A stretch of DNA of 64,000 bases from Craterostigma plantagineum (lineage: Eukaryota; Streptophyta; Magnoliopsida; Lamiales; Linderniaceae): positions 186,001 through 250,000 of the forward strand of contig JAPQWV010000418.1 of NCBI GenBank assembly GCA_027422505.1. The letters are read 5' to 3'. Position 1 is the stretch's first letter, and every line of letters starts with the position of its first letter. A program made the position numbers and the translations under genes. The notes below the pieces were generated by a model. The model searched no databases. It saw only the letters and a program-made list of their open reading frames with translations, and was not told where the DNA came from. Of this stretch, positions 32,558 through 45,780 are shown piece after piece.

Positions 32558-33932
32558 TTATTGACACGCTCAAATACTAGCAAGTGTACTAGGTCGTGAA
32601 AGTAGTAAAACGGACGAAGTCCGAGTATCGATCCACGAAGATAGCTTGATTCTAAGATATTAAACCTAATTCTAATTTAGACTAAGAGACTTTTTTTTAT
32701 AGTTTTGATGATTTAATTAAACGAGATAAAATCGCAAATAATAAAATAGACGCAAATAAAATAGATGAGATAAAGATCAATTGGCGACGAACGTGATCAA
32801 GGCACATACTCGGCACGGATTAATCCTACGTATTCATGCAATCAATATTTATTTAATCAATATAAACTAGTCAAGGTAGAAATTCCTAATGTACGCGCTA
32901 TCCGTTATTCACGTAACTAGCGAACCTATGCGATAATGACCAATCTCTATGTTCCTATAAGACTGCAATCACTTCACACGCCTTCCGCTTTATGAATTTC
33001 CTCGAGTTTAGACGCTTTCGGCGCCTAAGGTCTCGAAAACCACACGTACGAAACCGAATTCCATCTCTGGTCGGTTTTACGTCGCGGTGTCCTATATTTA
33101 CTATTCTAACCGGTCTAATCACTTTTTCAGTCTCATAAACCAATCAAAAATCATGCACATGGTGATCAAGCGTACGCAAGCATTATACTCAAATATAGAA
33201 CACGTAACTAAATTCATATGACTAAATAAAATACGAATAGCATTACTACGAATTGATAATCCGGCTTAATACGGCCTCAATCACAAGAAAACTTATGCTA
33301 TCATATTAATTAAATAAAAACACAAAAATTCCATGTCGATATAATGAGAAATAAAACTTCGCCTATCACGGGAGGAACGCTTCGCAAGTCGTCGATTTTC
33401 TTCTACTGTCGCAGCTCTCTGTTTTCTTATTTCAGCCGTGCGTTTATTCACTGCCGTCGTTTCTTTTCTTCGGTGCCCAAAGCACCTTTGCTCGTATGTG
33501 ATTCGCTGCTCCCTCAGTCAAGCTTCTAATCTCCTTTTATAGAATTCAAAAGGGGCCACCGACCTATTATAATGCACCTAATATATGATTTCCACTCCTC
33601 GTATCTTTCTATTTGGATGGAAAGTCAAATCTTGAAGCGCGTGCACATCTTGGGGGCATATATAATCATATATTGACGTTGTTCTTTATTTGGTAGATTA
33701 GCGTAGATTTGTTTCCTTCGACTGAAGATAAACTCGAAGCCCTCAAAATGCAGCCCAACTCTCATAAATCTGCTAAATGTGCATACTAGCCCGTCTTTGA
33801 TTCTTTTTGTTCCGATATCTGTCAAATAGAAACATGTACTTAAGGGTAGGATATCCACGCGTATTCGGATAAATATCGGTCAAAAATATACTTTTTCGAG
33901 GTATAAAAATAGCGTAAAATCCTAACTTATCA
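32558..33932 (-). repeat. 3' LTR of a minus-strand Athila element
   Basis: About 1375 bp, TTATTGACACGC...AACTTATCA on plus. In LTR sense it begins TGATAAGTTAGG and ends near GCGTGTCAATAA. The reverse of ACAACCCCCAAACTAGC (33933-33949) is the polypurine tract, so the internal region is to the right. Confidence 0.82.
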
Positions 33933-35678
33933 ACAACCCCCAAACTAGCTTCGATCGTCCTCGATCATAAAAGCGGAATAAAACCAAATCAAGTTAGGAT
34001 TATAGAACATTTATCAATGAAATTCTCCTGTTTTATCTCATAAAACGTAAAAGTATAAAAACTCAAGATAATCATCAACTAATGAATGATCTAGTCGAAC
34101 CACGAGGCATGAGTAATAAGTCGCAATCTTATTATAGCATGAAAGAGATTTCTAGAATTATACGACGCATCAATCCACAACTCTCACAAGGATCGCTCAA
34201 GTCGCTCGGGTGTTTTCAAAGGGATCTGTATAAAAACGCTCAATTCACGACATGAAAAGAATTTACTCTATGCTTGCAAATATATCATATCATAGTCACA
34301 TAGTAGAAGTCATGCACAAATCAAAGGGTCTTTCGTAAAGGGTTGTAATGGGGCTTGGGGTTTCGAAAGGTGCGTCATATGGGAAAGTGAGCTAAAAGTA
34401 TCAAACGTGTCAATCATCGACTCGCTCTTTTCACCATTTATTTCGCTCTTCTAGCGTCGTCTCAATTTCACTCGACTCATCCTTTCACATTTTCTAGCTC
34501 TTCTCGCTCGCTTCTTTTTCGTTTCTTCTTTTTTTCTCTCTCTCTTTTTTTTTTCTTTTCTTTTTCTTTTCTTTTTTTTTTCCGAACCAGTCCCTCCTAT
34601 CTCTCTCTCTCTTTTTCTTTTTTTTTTACGTCTTATCGAATGGAGAGGTTTCTAGTCCGCTGCAATATTACGACGAGAGATCTATATCATTGGACGAGTT
34701 CATAACTGACATGCATCGACGATTAGCTCCTTCTCAACCAACAAACCACTTATCACGACATCGATAAATTAACACGTTGATATAGGGTCGTATAGGCTAA
34801 ATTTGAGGCAATCAGGCTAAATATCTAGGCTCCAAATCAACAAATAAGTCAAATAAGGCTCAAAGGGGCTCACTAAGTGGTAAATACGTAAGGTAGGAAA
34901 ATTTAGGCCAATGACTCAATCCTAGTGCCCTTTTCATTTTCGCACACAAAAATCCACATAGTAACCATTGACATGCATAACAGAGCAAGTTCGAAAATAT
35001 TCAGTCCATGTGTATCACATAAGAATAAACACCGAGCATAATGAGTTGCTCTGAATTTTTCTGAAAGCTCAATAACTCACATATATAATTGGGTTTGGGC
35101 TTCATGATACGCAATACACTTCTAAAGCAGTCAATACAGCCAAATAATCATGCTAATATCACGACAATGCAACATGTGAGACTATCACACTCAATTCATC
35201 GAATCATATCTTAGACACGGTAAAATTTTAAAAATTTTCATCATTGACAGGAGATTCCACAGATGACGTTCAAATCACAACATTAATCAGTTCTACTAAC
35301 TAAAAAGACTGAAGTACATTGATACCTAAATATGTAAGCATATTAAATCTAGCATGTGTCACATCCCACCCCCAAACTAAATATCACATTGTCCTCAATG
35401 TGTAAATTAAAAGAAAAGAGAGTGGAAGTGACACTGCCCTGAATTTTACGTCGATTGATGTAGAAGACTTTGTTAATTCGCAGTAAGCAATCAACCATCG
35501 CGAACGGGCAACCCCTAAACTAGTTATGAGCCTGCGAACAAAATGACTAGGCGCACCGTGAAAGCGAGTTTTATACTTAGAATAATAGGACTAAATAATA
35601 TATATATGCATCGATAATACTTGGGTTGCCTCCCAAGAAGCGCTGTTTTTAAAGTCGTTAGCTCGACTCTCGAGACGA
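33933..35678 (-). other. Athila polypurine tract and long 3' spacer
   Basis: Non-coding. It has the purine tract, pyrimidine-rich runs (34500-34630), and the reverse of TGGGTTGCCTCCCAAGAAGCGC (about 35622-35643), a segment I recall as common just downstream of Athila pol. No env-like frame was found. Confidence 0.65.
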
Positions 35679-38600
35679 TCAGGGTGGCTTGGTGTCTAGG
35701 CTTGCTTTGGTGTTCTGGAGGTCCTTCAGCTCGCTGGTATTCTCTCCAGACGAGGTATTTCTGAAAGTCACAGAACAACTAGAAGCGGAAAAGTTAGAAA
35801 TTATGGGTTCCACAAGATATACCGATGTTGTTTCGCCAATTTTCTCTTCGTCATACAGCTTTAGCAGTTGTCCATTGACTTTGAGAGAGTCCTTTCCGTT
35901 CATAAGGATTTGCACTGCTCCGGATGGGAAGACTTGCTCGACTATATAAGGTCCGCACCATTTACACTTTAATTTACCTGGAAATAGGCGTAGCCTTGAA
36001 TTGAATAGAAGGACACGATCGCCGACTTTGAATTCCCTTTTTATGATCTTCTTATCATGCCACTTCTCTGTTCGCTCCTTATACAACTTAGCGTTCTCGT
36101 AAGCATTCTGGCAAAATTCATCCATTTCGTTCAGCTGAAGCAACCTATTTTTACCTGCTTCAGAACAATCACAGTTAAGCTTTTTAATAGCCCAATATGC
36201 ACGATGTTCTAACTCAACAGGTAAATGACACGCTTTTCCAAAAATAAGACGAAATGGTGAAGTCCCTATTGGAGTTTTATATGCGGTGCGGTACGCCCAT
36301 AGTGCGTCATCTAGCTTTAACGACCAATCTTTCCTTGAGGCGTTCACCGTCTTTTCCAAGATCTGCTTAAGCTCCCTGTTGGAAACCTCCACGTGTCCAC
36401 TAGTCTGAGGATGATACGACTTTATGCTTAACACCATACTTAGATAGCAAATTATCAAACAATTTATTGCAAAATTGAGTACCCCCATCACTAATTATTG
36501 CCCGTGGTGTACCAAAACGACTAAATATATGCTTCTTAAGAAAACGAATGACAACTCGAGCATCATTAGTTCGACATGCTTCAGCTTTACCCACTTAGAC
36601 ACATAATCGACCGCAACGAGAATATACTTATTAGAGCATGAAGTAGGAAACGGTCCCATAAAATCAATGCCCCAAACATCAAATAACTCTACTTCTAATG
36701 TGCTATTTAAAGGCATCTCATGTCTCCTAGATATAGTACCAGTACGCTGACAACGGTCGCATGAAGCTACATATTCATTGGCATCCTTAAAAAGAGTGGG
36801 CCAGAACAAACCTGATTGAAGTACCTTAAACGCTGTTTTTGTTGGTCCGTGGTGTCCACCCGTCAAACCAGAATGACAATGAAATAAAACGGAATTTACC
36901 TCATCGACGGGAATACATCGCCGGATTACCTGATCAGAGCAAATTTTATATAGGAATGGATCATCCCACAGGTAGTGTTTCGCATCAGAGAGAAATTTCT
37001 TCTTCTGGTGAAAACTCAAGCCTGTAGGAATCTCACCTGTAGCAGCATAATTTGCAAAATCCGCGAACCAAGGCAATGATGTATCAATCAAAGGAAATAA
37101 TTGTTCGTCAGGAAAATATTCATCAATAGGTAACTCCTTATCGTGCTCATGCGAGTTATCTAACCTAGATAAATGATCAGCTATCACATTCTCAACACCT
37201 TTTTTATCACGAATCTCTAAGTCATACTCTTGAAGTAGTAAAATCCAGCTATCAACCTAGGCTTAGCATCTTTCTTAGCAAATAAGTATCTAAGTGCAGC
37301 ATGATAGTGTAGATGATTACCTTATTCAACACTAGGTAAGAATGAAATTTATCTACTGCAAATACCACGGCTAGTAATTCTTTCTCAGTAGTAGCATAAT
37401 TCCTCTGTGCGTCGTCCAGAGTTTTCCTAGCGTAGTAAATGACCTGAAATACCTTATCCTTGCGTTGTCCTAAAACTGCACCTATCGCACCGTCGCTAGC
37501 ATCGCACATGTGCGACCATCACTGGGGTTGTGGTGAGTTTCTCCTTTAAAGTTCGAAAAGCCTGCAGACAATCATCAGTGAAGTTAAGTAGCATCTTTAA
37601 CAAGTAAATTAGATAAGGCTTAGCTATTTTTGAAAAATCCTTTATGAAGCGTCGGTAGAATCCTCCGTGTCCCAAGAAGCTTCGAACTCCCTTCACTGAC
37701 GTAGGTGGTGGCAACTGCTTAATCGCGTCAACCTTGGCTCGATCCACCTCAATTCCTTTATGCGATACCTTGTGCCCGAGAACTATACCTTCCTGTACCA
37801 TAAAATGACACTTTTCCCAATTTAAGACAAGGTGTCTCTTCACACCGAGATAGAACAGATGCTAAATTATCAAGGCATGTATCAAATGTAGACCCAAATA
37901 CAGAAAAATCATCCATAAATATTTCCATAAATTTCCCAACTATGTCATGAAAAATAGAGAGCATGCATCTCTGAAAAGTAGCGGTGCATTGCATAATCCA
38001 AATGGCATGCGTCTATATGCAAAAGTACCGTAAGGACAAGTAAAAGTCGTCTTTTCCTGATCCTCAGGCGCTATAGAAATCTGATTATAACCTGAGTAGC
38101 CATCTAAAAAGCAGTAAAACTCATGTCCAGCTAGTCTTTATAACATTTGATCAATAAAGGGGAGGGGAAATGATCCTTACGGGTGGCATCATTCAATTTT
38201 CTATAATCTATGCATACACGCCACCCCGTAACAGTCCTCGTGGGAATCAATTCATTAGAGACATTCTTTATAACTGTCATACCTCCCTTTTTAGGAACAA
38301 CCTGGGTCGGACTAACCCATGCGCTATCAGAGATAGGGTAAATAATACCTGCGTCCAAAAGCTTAATTACCTCCTTGTTCACCACTTCTTGCATCGCTGG
38401 GTTTAGGCGTCTCTGTGGTTGTGCGACCGGCTTGTAAGAATCTTCCATCAAAATCTTGTGCATGCAAACGGTCGGGCTTACTCCCTTGATGTCAGTAACC
38501 TCCCATGCGAATGCTCGTTTGTGTTCTCTTAGCACCCTCACTAGCTTTTATTCCATTAGATCTGTCAAAGTGGAAGAAATAATCACGGGTAAAGTATCAA

Positions 38601-39180
38601 GAGCGCCCGGATAAACATACTTGAGGTGACTAGGTAAAGGTTTAAGTTCTAAAATAGGAGGGTCCTCTATTGACGGTCGAGGTTGTGTGGCTAATGATCG
38701 ATCGAGCCGCTCTAGTTTTGGCTTGGACGACCTCCGATAAGGTCGGTTCGCTTCTAAGCTTGCTACAGTATCGGTCATCTCCTCGGACTCGTCTCCGACT
38801 AGGCATGCTTCCAAGTTTTCCTTATTCCTGAAAGTTTTAAAATACTCTAGAGCACATGCGTCAATAAAGGAACAAAAATCATCATCTGGAGGGTGTTTCA
38901 TTGCTTTATAAACATCAAATATAACTTTCTCATCCCCAACCTGTAGGATGAGCTTACCATTACCAACATCAATAAGGGCTCTTGCCGTATTCAGAAACGG
39001 TCTTCCTAAAATAAGAGGCATGTCGGTGTCCTCTTCCATGTCTAGTACCACGAAATCGGCTGGGAAGTAGTGCTCTCCAACCTTCACTAACACGTCCTCC
39101 AATACTCCTCGTGGGTATGTGAGCGATCTATCCGCTAGTTGGAGGATCGTAGATGTAGGCTTTGGCTCACCAATCCCTAG
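35679..39180 (-). pseudogene. Athila-lineage pol (protease, RT, RNase H, integrase), frame-broken and 5'-truncated
   Basis: From right to left: protease-like segment (LILGRPFLNTARALIDVGNG, 38548-39102); RT start (VVPKKGGMTVI, GWRVCIDYRKLNDATRKDHFP, 38131-38541); RT active site FMDDFSVFGS (37758-37994); thumb (MVQEGIVLGHKVSHKGIEV, 37496-37843); RNase H (DDAQRNYATTEKELLAVVFA, 37252-37509). Then integrase zinc finger and core ([41 protein letters not shown]) and the integrase C-terminus ([32 protein letters not shown]). At least six frame breaks. The motifs are characteristic of Athila. Gag, primer site and 5' LTR are missing: the element is cut at about 39180. Confidence 0.88.
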
Positions 39181-39404
39181 CTATTTGGAAGAAATTTCGA
39201 AGTTGCAGCTTCTGAAATAGCTCATTCTTCATCATCTTCCCAAGATTGACAGGTTTTTGTTATGTATGTGGACTGCTTGATGATGAGAAGATGGCATGTG
39301 TGCTGCCATGAAATTAGCAAAGATGTGTATTTTCTTTTTACAAATAGTTTCTTGGCAAAGTTCTAGGGCGGGCGCTTGTCGAATCCACAAACAAACATTA
39401 TGAA
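39181..39404. other. Short unassigned stretch at the edge of the gene island
   Basis: No gene or repeat recognised; it may be the native flank of the truncated Athila element. Confidence 0.35.
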
Positions 39405-39646
39405 GGGTGTGTTTGGATCAAGGAAATGAGTGAGGAAAAAAAAACAAAAAAGGAATGATTCCAGATTTGAAATCCAAATTTCACCCAAATCTTTCGTTTG
39501 ACAATTGAGCGGATTTGGATTTCGATTTCGTCCAAATTCGAGGTTAAATCGGAATGCTATTTGTCGGATTTGAAATTCCATGTCAAATTGTGCGTTTTCG
39601 AAAAAAATTGAGCCCGTAATGAGTTTTTCGTGATTAATAATAATAA

Positions 39647-39696
<50 letters not shown>

Positions 39697-40035
39697 TAAG
39701 GGGAGGGGTAATGATGAGTCGAGCTGACTCGTGAGCTCCCGGCTCAAGCTCGTTAAGGGCTCTCATCGAGCTCGAGCTCACTCGTGGGTACTCGCTTGCG
39801 AGCTTGTTTTTTTGCACTATGTTATTTTATTTTTGTATATTTTAGTTTTTTAAGAAAAAAGTTAGAATTCGAGTTCCACGAGCTTCTCGAGCTCGAGCTC
39901 GAATTTCATTTTGAAATCCAAATTTCGAAATCCTTACGTTTGGCAAACAATAGATTTTGATTTGAAATTACTATTTGGAAGTCCATAATTTTAAATTATA
40001 ATTCTGTTCAAATAAGCGAATCCAAACGCACACTC
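39405..40035. mobile_element. MITE-like element with GTGTG(CG)TTTGGAT ends
   Basis: GGGTGTGTTTGGAT at the left is inverted at the right as ATCCAAACGCACACTC. Subterminal segments (GATTTGAAATCCAAATTTC near 39465; TTTGAAATCCAAATTTCG near 39912) are also related. The middle has an AAT microsatellite and GAGCTCGAGCTC words. The target duplication was not resolved, so class (hAT or Harbinger) is open. Confidence 0.55.
39635..39695. repeat. (AAT)n microsatellite
   Basis: About 20 AAT units with one AAAAT interruption. The opposite strand gives a Leu-rich open frame (39557-39817), which is an artefact. Confidence 0.95.
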
Positions 40036-40298
40036 TTATTTTTCTTTGGTAAATAAATTGATTCTTCATGGTTTTTTTTATCTTTAAACTTAGTTTAAGT
40101 TTTCTGTTCTTTTTTTTTTTTCGTCTTCTATTTCTCTAATTAACCAAACATAGAAAAAAACACATCATCAATACCTTAAACCAATAACACACTTAAGTAT
40201 ATCTCGAATTTTTGGAAAAAAAAAACTCATGCATATTACACGCAACTGTTGCCGAAAATCATAAACAACAGGCCCTAATCCTCAACATTATCATCGAC

Positions 40299-42255
40299 TT
40301 AAATATACATTCCCTCGACATCGTCATAACCACCATCATCATCATCGTCCTCCTCATCGTTATCATCATCAACCCCGAAGTCCCAAGCCATAAAACCCGA
40401 GGGCGCATCTGAGCAATCCCAGCCAGTGGCATCAGGACCGCCCAGAACGGTTCCCAAAACTGTAAGCTTCGGAAACTCTTCCAACAACAACCTTCTGTCC
40501 AACACCACGTCCCAACAACCTCGAACGTCGAGGAACTCGAGCTCCTTACACCCTTTAAGGATCTCCATCACGCTCGACGTCTTAACGGGCAAGTACTGAA
40601 TGTCGAGGTGCTTGAGCCTCGGCGTAGTCGAGGCGATGGCTAAGGCCTCGTCGTCCCTCCACGTTGGGCCGAATGGATCCATTTCTCGGCGCAGTGTGGT
40701 GAGGGTTTTGCAGCATTTGCCCAAATCCGAGAGGGCGGGAGCTCCCAAGTTGACGCAGTAGCTCAGGTCCAAGTAGGTTAGTGAGGAGAGCTTCGGAGCC
40801 GATGCTTCGACGACTGCGTCGTGGATTTCGCTTTCTTGGAACTTGAGGGTATGCAGAGTTTGAGCGCTGTGCGTAGAAAGATGAAAAACAAAAAGGTAAG
40901 TGAGAGTATACCACCACACAAAAAGACTTGTCGACGAAATATAAAGATGTGGGTTTTAATAATTTTTGTTGTTAGGAAGGGTGATACTTTTGGGACACCC
41001 AATTTAAGGAGTTGCAATTTTATGACACTAACTTTCCTCAATTGAAGCAATTTAAGGATAACAAGCGCAAATTAGGCGTCAAATTGGACGTTGCGCCAAC
41101 CAGACGTCACATCACCTCTTATGTGTGACGTGGCATCCATTTGCCGCTTGTTCCTTAAACTGCTTCGATTTTGGAAATTGGTGCACTAATATTGCAAACC
41201 CTTTTAACTTGGGATCCTAAAAATAGCGCCCTCTCAACTAATCGGACGCAAAATTATATTTCAAGCCTAATAAGCATTATCTGAAAGCAACTTTATGTTA
41301 GCCGATTCGTTAAGAAACGACTTTCCATAAAGGGAAATCGAAGGAGCTCACTTATTTGCGATGAAGTCGAAGCTTTCATCGGCGCCGTGAGAGACGCAGA
41401 GCTTTCTGACAGAACCAGCGCTTCTTTTCACCATCGAATCATACGATCGACGACTAATGGGTCAGGATTTTGCTCCACTCCACAATATTAATCTCCCTCC
41501 AACAATAAGGTCCCAACACAACATCCTCCCACGATTTGCACACGCTGGGGACAACGGTTAGTACCTCCTCGAGAGGGAGATTCTTGAATATTAACGCAAG
41601 AACGTCTGGTAATAAATGATCCGATTTACGGTTTTGGCAATTCGCATCCATTGTAATTTCTTCCCTGCAATGTTAGTTAGATGATACATCACTGTTAAAC
41701 AATTACTTAATTAGGGAAACCCAACATTAACTCTATGCAATGAGCTGCTATTGAGTTTTCCAGGTAACAACATAGAAATATTGTTATTACATCAGAAGCT
41801 AAGAAGCAAACAGATAAGAAATAAAACAACGCGAGAGGTTGACAGCAACGCGAAAGAGAAATAAACATCACACCTTTTGGTGGGAAACAATTAACATCAG
41901 TTACAAAAGGATAAGAACTAAAAAAGAAAAGTGAGTTTATTACCCACCAAAAAAGATCCAAGAGAACATTTTGCCTGGAGAACGCACAGCCAAATTAAAG
42001 AGCATTTTAGGATGTAATTGAAGTCTTTTCACCCAATTAACTGGTAAGTGGCTAAGAAACGAACACAGATCAAAAGAAGAAAATAAAGAAAATGAAGAAT
42101 TACTTACCTATAAGCTCAGTGGGCGTATAATTCTTTGGATCTGTGAATGATTTAGCGTTTGCTATGCGACAGACGAGTACTCGAGTGAGAACAGAAAGAG
42201 TGAGAAGAAGAAGAAATAGGAGTGAGAACTGATAAGCAATGGTTAGGTACAGTGA
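40299..42255 (-). pseudogene. SKIP1-like F-box gene with two introns; exon carrying the F-box is frame-broken
   Basis: Minus-strand gene. A 5'-untranslated exon probably ends at CTTATAG|GTAAGT (42111), acceptor TTGCAG near 41668, then ATG at 41649-41651. Exon 1 encodes an F-box (LLPDVLALIFKNLPLEEVLTVVPSVCKSWEDVVLGPYCWREI). Exon 2 (40866-40299, acceptor CGCACAG) has leucine-rich repeats (LTYLDLSYCVNLGAPAL, LKHLDIQYLPVK, LEFLDVRGCWDV), the segment ATGWDCSDA and an Asp-rich tail. It resembles Arabidopsis SKIP1, an F-box subunit of SCF ubiquitin ligases, as I recall that sequence. Exon 1 contains two apparent one-base losses (about 41468 and 41432) before SVRKLCVSHGADESFDFIA, so it is a pseudogene or an assembly error. 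Exon 2 is fully open for 189 codons, which keeps a working gene possible. Confidence 0.8.
40975..41233. mobile_element. Foldback MITE in the F-box intron
   Basis: Two arms of about 95 bp are inverted copies: AAGCAATTTAAGGATAACAAGC (41044) against GCTTGTTCCTTAAACTGCTTCG (41145), extending outward to AGGGTGATACTTTTGGGA on the left and TAAAAATAGCGCCCTC on the right. It could form a long hairpin in the intron transcript. Target duplication not resolved. Confidence 0.7.
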
Positions 42256-42670
42256 ATGTCTCATGTATTTATGTCTGTATGTATATCTATATATATATGT
42301 GTTTGACCAACCAAACATGTCCAATTTACATCTCATTTAATACGTTCTAAAAGCCATTTGATATTTAATTACGGCTGATTGTATTTTTAACATCACTGGA
42401 AATATATTACAGATTGCTATCCATTTATTATTATTATTCCTCAAGACGGACTTGGTGATTGATTATTGTGCCTTGGGTTTTACTTTCGCAGTGTACATCA
42501 CCTTTTTTCTTTTTGGTTTGGCAAATTATTACATAAATTATTATCTGTTACGTGGTGGGGAATTAAACGAAGTAAGATAGAAAAAAAAATATATAAGTTA
42601 AATTTTAGGTGAAATAATAGTTACTTAAGATGACCCTTACAAAAGAATGGACAGACCTTTTCTTAGGTCA
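42256..42670. other. Upstream region of the F-box gene
   Basis: On the minus strand a TATA-like ATATATATAG lies near 42284-42297, about 30 bases before the likely start of transcription near 42255. The 78-residue open frame at 42100-42336 crosses the untranslated exon and promoter and is not supported. Confidence 0.45.
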
Positions 42671-44639
42671 AATAAGATTAGGGGTAAACGGGTGGGTTGG
42701 GTCAAATTCGGGTTCAACCCGTTCAATAAATGGATTGAAAACTTCAACCCTAACCTGACTTAATATTTAAACAGGTTGAAATATCGAACTATACACGACC
42801 TACTTTAACCCAAATATAATTCATTAACCCGCCTATCCGTTAAAAAAAAAGAATAAAAGAAAAATAACTAAATAATCATAACTATAAACCCAAATTAAAT
42901 AAACATTAGAGAAACAAAGCAGTTATTTTTATAAAAGTCAACAACAAGTAAAGTTCCAAATAATACAATTCATATAAGTAAACGAAAGCAATTTAATTTA
43001 TTTATATTGAGGATATTTTAATAATTTATGCTATTCGGGTTAAATGGGTTAATAAACTAGTTCACGGGTTGAAAACTCGAACCCTAACCTGAACCCACTT
43101 AAACTAGTCGAAAATGCTTACATTTTCGGGTGCGGTGTAATATCTGAGTCCCGTAAGTAAGTCGGTCAATAGATTTGCATAAATATTATGTTTATACGAC
43201 TGCATGATATGTGTTTTATAGTCTTATATGTCTTACGTGATTACTTTTATTACTGACTTATCCGGAGATATTAGAACTTACGAAAAATTTGGGTAACATT
43301 TAAGTGTAGGTGGGGCTTAAGAAATCTTGGCGAAAATAAGTTTACTACAAAGTGAAATTCGACTGATTGTAGTAAAGGGCAAAGTCCGGAAGATATCATG
43401 TGAGGACTTAATTTTCAGGTAAAATAGAATTCTAATACTTATATAAAAATCTGTTTCGACCGATAGCAATAGATATTAGATAAGAAATTAAAGCTTTACT
43501 TGTTAGTGTTCGCCGAGTAAGTAATGTTATGAACAAGTTAGAAATCCAGCGATTGTAGTATTATTTAGATATCCAACAGGAGACTGAATTCGGGCAACTT
43601 AGACTTCAGCGTAGAAACTTGGGCGATTCCTAAGAAAATTAATGGTCGATTTAATACATGTTAAGGTTTTGCGTAGGTGATAACTTTCGCCGATTAAATG
43701 AAGTACACACATGGTAGGATCGGGCGATCATAAATTGAATTTAGTTAATCAATTAGAGACTAAAATCGGACAAGAGTAGTATGGGAAATTCGGTCAACAC
43801 ATACTATTAGATCGGACCAATCATAATTCAAGTAGACTCAACAAGACAAACCGTGTAATTAGAAGGAGACGTTGCTTAATTTAGGAGGAATGTTCGTCAC
43901 CTCCTTGTCCTTTCATTCACATCTTCCTAAACACTTTAATGTTTATCCATTAGATTATAAACTAAAAACCCTTGGAAGTAAAAGAAAAACATAACCGAAA
44001 GGAGTTCTAGTACTCTAACAAGGAGAAAACTCGATCAAGATCAAAGAACACCTAACAAAGCAAATTGTGAATAATTGGTAAGTAAATGTCTTACTCGTAA
44101 CATGTAAATTCAGTTCTGGTTTTACAGTTATTATATTTCTATAAGTGATATAAATCACAGGAAACTCTCGGGTAGAAGTAGTAGTAGAAAACCCTAATTG
44201 TTGAGCTTCAATTCATGCTCACATGGTTGCTTAGATTGGTATAGGTTTATGTTACGTCTGAAAATTAATAAAGATGAGATTTTAAAGGTATAAAATTGGG
44301 GTATTAACTTAGATGAACTTTCAAGTAATTAACTTCGCATTGATTCGTATGTTCCTTAGCATAAACCTCGCACCTAGGACATTGGAAATAATAATCAGAC
44401 TTATAGATAGTGTGAATTGCTGAAATCTGTCATGAGTTATAGGCCAAATTTAGAGGTTAATTGATTTTCCAATGGAAAAGATGACTTTCGGTTGATGGAG
44501 AGAATTGCTTAGCTAAGGAAATTTCTTGTCAATGAATACAATTGGCAATTGTCAACCGATTTACACTATGTCAGACTAAAATAATTTATTAATTTAAGTA
44601 TAGGTTAACCATTTTAGCATTCAGGTGATTTAGAACACT

Positions 44640-45125
44640 TCAAGATGTCGATATCACGCACTGATTCAAAGCTCGACATTTATGCCTTATATGTATCGAG
44701 ATCTTTGAAATTATCATGAAAATGTCGAAACTATCTCATGCCTTATCTCGAGATTTGTTTTTACCCTGTCGAGATTTAATTCATAAGCAAGCTCGAGATT
44801 ATAGTTCATATAGAGATTCATTTGTAGACACATGTCGAGATTTACTCATACAATGAACATCGAAATCTTTATGCACCTCGACATTTATCTTCTTAATATC
44901 GACATTTTGTTATAACCACCTCTCGACATCTTAACCATGTTATCAATATATATTTCGACATTGGTATTATAGGTAATCTCGAAACCATATATCGAGATCT
45001 TTGTAGAATGTAAATGTCGAACCTTTATATGTATAATATCGAGTTTTATACCAAAACAAATGTCGAGATCTTTCTAACACCAAGCTCGAGATCTACTTAT
45101 AATATATCTCGAGATTCACCCGAAG
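44640..45125. repeat. ATGTCGA/TCGACAT word array in the solo LTR
   Basis: About a dozen ATGTCGA words in both orientations with related CTCGAGAT and TATCGAGAT words, immediately upstream of the GGTAAGTGG block. Looser than the arrays at 3000 and 49290. Confidence 0.8.
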
Positions 45126-45589
45126 CTAATTTCGTGAAACACTGGTTAGACTAACAAACCCTAATTTATTATGATTGCATATTTAGGGTTCGAAGGTTAG
45201 CGACTTACCGTACGATAAGTAAATAGCTAAGGATACCAGGTAAGTGGGAATTTCAACTACAACACATAATTTATTTGTATGTGCTTACGTGACTATGTGC
45301 TTGGGTGTTTATATTATTACGTGAATTATTTGACATGCTTCTGCATGGTAAGTGCTTACGATATTAATTCACGTTGCATATCCATGTGCATGCACGAGAC
45401 ATTCGGGGTTTATGTGAGATGAGCGTGCACAGTATTTATCGCCCGAGGGCGAATGATATTTGCCGATATAGGCATTTGATGTCGACTCGCAGTTGAGTCA
45501 GGGCTATTTCTATGGCACCATGACGGCGTGGTGCGTCGTCGATTATATTATATATTTATTTGGGCTTCTGCCCTGTTTATTTTATTTGG

Positions 45590-45780
45590 GCTGATGCCCT
45601 GATAGCGGAGGGATGCGACCTGGAGGGTGCGACCTGGGAAGGAGCGACCTAGGGGGGAACCCTAGCGTTGGCTAACCAGCGTAGGCTACCAGCGTGGGCT
45701 ACCGCACGGTAGAGGGGACGACCTGCGAGGGTGCGACCTAGGGAAACCTAGCGTAGGCTATCCAGCGTAGGTCGCTGCCA
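45590..45780. repeat. GCGACCTGG / AGCGTAGGCTA short repeats
   Basis: GTGCGACCTGG-type words (four copies) and CAGCGT(A/G)GGCTACC words (four copies) alternate. They lie in the same LTR slot as the 39-bp minisatellite of the complete chromovirus. Confidence 0.75.

Noticed and set aside
39557..39817. 86-codon minus frame with a Leu run
   Set aside because: The run is the reverse of an AAT microsatellite inside a MITE-like element.
42100..42336. Small membrane-like protein upstream of the F-box gene
   Set aside because: The frame crosses the probable untranslated exon, its splice donor and the TATA region.
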